Made by a program: the position numbers and the translations under genes. This document shows positions 7,025-7,951 of a stretch of 7,951 bases of DNA, in pieces. Each line of letters starts with the position of its first letter. Position 1 is the stretch's first letter. Below the pieces are notes generated by a model. It did no database searches and was not told where the DNA came from. It saw only the letters and a program-made list of their open reading frames with translations. The DNA is from Paludibacteraceae bacterium (GTDB taxonomy: Bacteria; Bacteroidota; Bacteroidia; Bacteroidales; Paludibacteraceae): positions 1 to 7,951 of the forward strand of contig JAGCMZ010000261.1 of the NCBI GenBank assembly GCA_017646225.1, in the 5' to 3' direction.

Positions 7025-7390
7025 ATGAAAATATTTTACACCATTCTGCTGTTGGTTATTTCCAACACCTTTATGACCTTGGCATGGTACGGTCACTTAA
7101 AACTAAAAGAGTTTAAATGGTTTGAAAGTTGGCCACTCATTGCTGTAATTGGACTTAGTTGGGCCATTGCACTGTTTGAATACTGTTTTCAAGTACCAGC
7201 CAACCGCATTGGTTTTGAAGGGAACGGCGGTCCTTTTACGCTTTTGGAGTTAAAAGTTATCCAAGAAGCCATTACCCTAGTGGTATTTATGATTTTTTCG
7301 GTATTGGCTTTTAACGAAAGCATTCGCTGGAACCACATTATTGGATTTATCTTGATGGTCTTATCGGTTTACTTTGTGTTTAAGAAGTAA
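7025..7390 (+). CDS. DMT-family small membrane protein (DUF486)
   Basis: A 121-residue inner-membrane protein with four hydrophobic helices at about 3-21, 36-54, 80-97 and 103-119, the size and topology of DUF486, a small branch of the drug/metabolite transporter superfamily. The conserved stretch FEYCFQVPANRIGF (51-64) and the ending RWNHIIGF...VYFVFKK are typical. The transported substrate is unknown for this family. The start at MKIFYTILL is preferred to an upstream in-frame ATG at 6974, because that would overlap the Plug-domain gene by 44 bases and add a 17-residue tail outside the family. It begins seven bases after the preceding stop, so the two genes are probably co-transcribed. No Shine-Dalgarno site was seen. 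Confidence 0.85.
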   Translation: MKIFYTILLLVISNTFMTLAWYGHLKLKEFKWFESWPLIAVIGLSWAIALFEYCFQVPANRIGFEGNGGPFTLLELKVIQEAITLVVFMIFSVLAFNESIRWNHIIGFILMVLSVYFVFKK

Positions 7391-7407
7391 TTTTAAACGA
7401 TAGTACG

Positions 7408-7425
7408 ATAAAAAGTTGTTTTTAT
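7408..7425 (+). terminator. AT-only inverted repeat, possible weak terminator
   Basis: ATAAAAA and TTTTTAT form a perfect 7-bp stem around the loop GTTG, 17 bases after the DUF486 stop. The stem holds no G-C pair, so it would be a weak terminator at best. It also overlaps the putative -33 element of the next gene. Confidence 0.25.
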
Positions 7426-7446
7426 GAACGATATGTTGTACTTTTG
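7416..7446 (+). promoter_or_regulatory. Probable promoter of the response-regulator gene
   Basis: The -7 box TACTTTTG (7439-7446) fits TAnnTTTG, and TTG (7416-7418) stands 20 bases upstream, the usual place for the Bacteroidota -33 element. The predicted start of transcription lies about 18-20 bases before the ATG at 7469. It shows that the regulator is probably not simply read from the Plug-DUF486 unit. Confidence 0.5.
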
Positions 7447-7468
7447 TTAGCACTAAAACCTTAAAATT

Positions 7469-7951
7469 ATGGCAAACGAACGTATTTTAGTTGTAGACGA
7501 CGAAGAAGATTTGTGCGAAATCTTGCAATTTAACCTGGAACAAGCAGGTTATATGGTAGATGTAGCTTACTCTGCCGAAGAAGTATTGAAACAAGACAAC
7601 TTGGATTCGTACCAACTATTTATGCTCGATGTTATGATGGGCGAAATATCGGGTTTCAAACTAGGAACCATGTTGCGCAAAAACGACGCTACTGCCAACA
7701 TTCCCATTATTTACCTAACTGCTAAATACACCGAAGCCGACAAATTGCGTGGTTTTTCTATTGGTGCCGACGACTATATTTCAAAACCCTACTCCATTAA
7801 CGAAGTATTGGCTCGCGTAAAAGCGGTTTTGAAACGCACCTCGCAAAACGCCGCTAGTGCAGCACCTGTAAAAACCAACGAGATTGTTCCTCAAAAAGAA
7901 GAAGAGGTTTTGATTTTCAACGACTTTAAAATCAATGGGTGCTGTTGTCAT
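7469..7951 (+). CDS. OmpR/PhoB-type two-component response regulator, partial (runs off the right edge)
   Basis: 161 codons are open to the end of the window. The receiver domain (about 4-122) begins ERILVVDDEEDL with acidic D10 and D11. The phospho-acceptor is D54 in LFMLDVMMGEISG, the switch Thr is T84 in IIYLTAK, and the invariant Lys is K106 in DYISKPYS. A linker of about 25 residues follows, then VLIFNDFKIN (147-156), which resembles the first beta strands of an OmpR/PhoB winged-helix DNA-binding domain. The rest of that domain lies outside the window. A partner kinase is not seen here. The start follows AT-rich sequence without a Shine-Dalgarno site. The last five residues (GCCCH) do not look like this family and may reflect poor sequence at the end. 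The regulon cannot be read from the sequence. Confidence 0.9.
   Translation, partial: MANERILVVDDEEDLCEILQFNLEQAGYMVDVAYSAEEVLKQDNLDSYQLFMLDVMMGEISGFKLGTMLRKNDATANIPIIYLTAKYTEADKLRGFSIGADDYISKPYSINEVLARVKAVLKRTSQNAASAAPVKTNEIVPQKEEEVLIFNDFKINGCCCH

Noticed and set aside
7469..7951. Response regulator as RprY, a regulator linked to the nqrA promoter in Porphyromonas
   Set aside because: The receiver sequence does not resemble what I recall of RprY beyond general family motifs, and two other genes separate it from nqr. The link would be guesswork.

Overview
The window looks like a chromosomal piece of a Bacteroidota genome, most likely a Bacteroidales-type member. The signs are a complete-order Na+-translocating NADH:quinone reductase (Nqr) operon with Bacteroidota-like subunits, a type IX secretion Plug (DUF5103) protein, promoter boxes of the Bacteroidota form TAnnTTTG, and few Shine-Dalgarno sites. 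It is moderately AT-rich. All genes whose end can be seen stop at TAA.

Layout. The minus strand from 5565 down to the left edge carries nqrA-nqrB-nqrC-nqrD-nqrE-nqrF, with gaps of only 11-24 bases, so it reads as one transcription unit. Between nqrA and the next gene lie 180 bases (5566-5745) holding two back-to-back promoter-like boxes and two short tandem arrays: a 7-bp unit next to nqrA and a 56-bp array of seven 8-bp units next to the other gene. On the plus strand follow a secreted T9SS Plug-domain protein (5746-7017), a small four-helix DMT/DUF486 membrane protein 7 bases later (7025-7390), and, after a short spacer with its own promoter-like sequence, an OmpR/PhoB-type response regulator that runs off the right edge (7469-7951).

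How the genes work together. NqrF takes electrons from NADH (FAD, 2Fe-2S). They pass through the NqrD/NqrE iron centre and the covalent FMNs of NqrC and NqrB to quinone, while Na+ is pumped out; NqrA is the large cytoplasmic-side subunit. The plus-strand genes have no evident functional tie to Nqr.

Main anomaly. nqrF is broken by a single in-frame TAA codon (309-311) directly after the FAD-binding RAYSMANYP motif. The reading frame continues intact on the far side through the NADH-binding motifs to the window edge. A one-base G-to-T change in a Glu codon explains it, so it is either a very recent nonsense mutation or a base-call error. I found no convincing new biological system; the nqrF lesion and the repeat-flanked divergent promoters are the points most worth checking.
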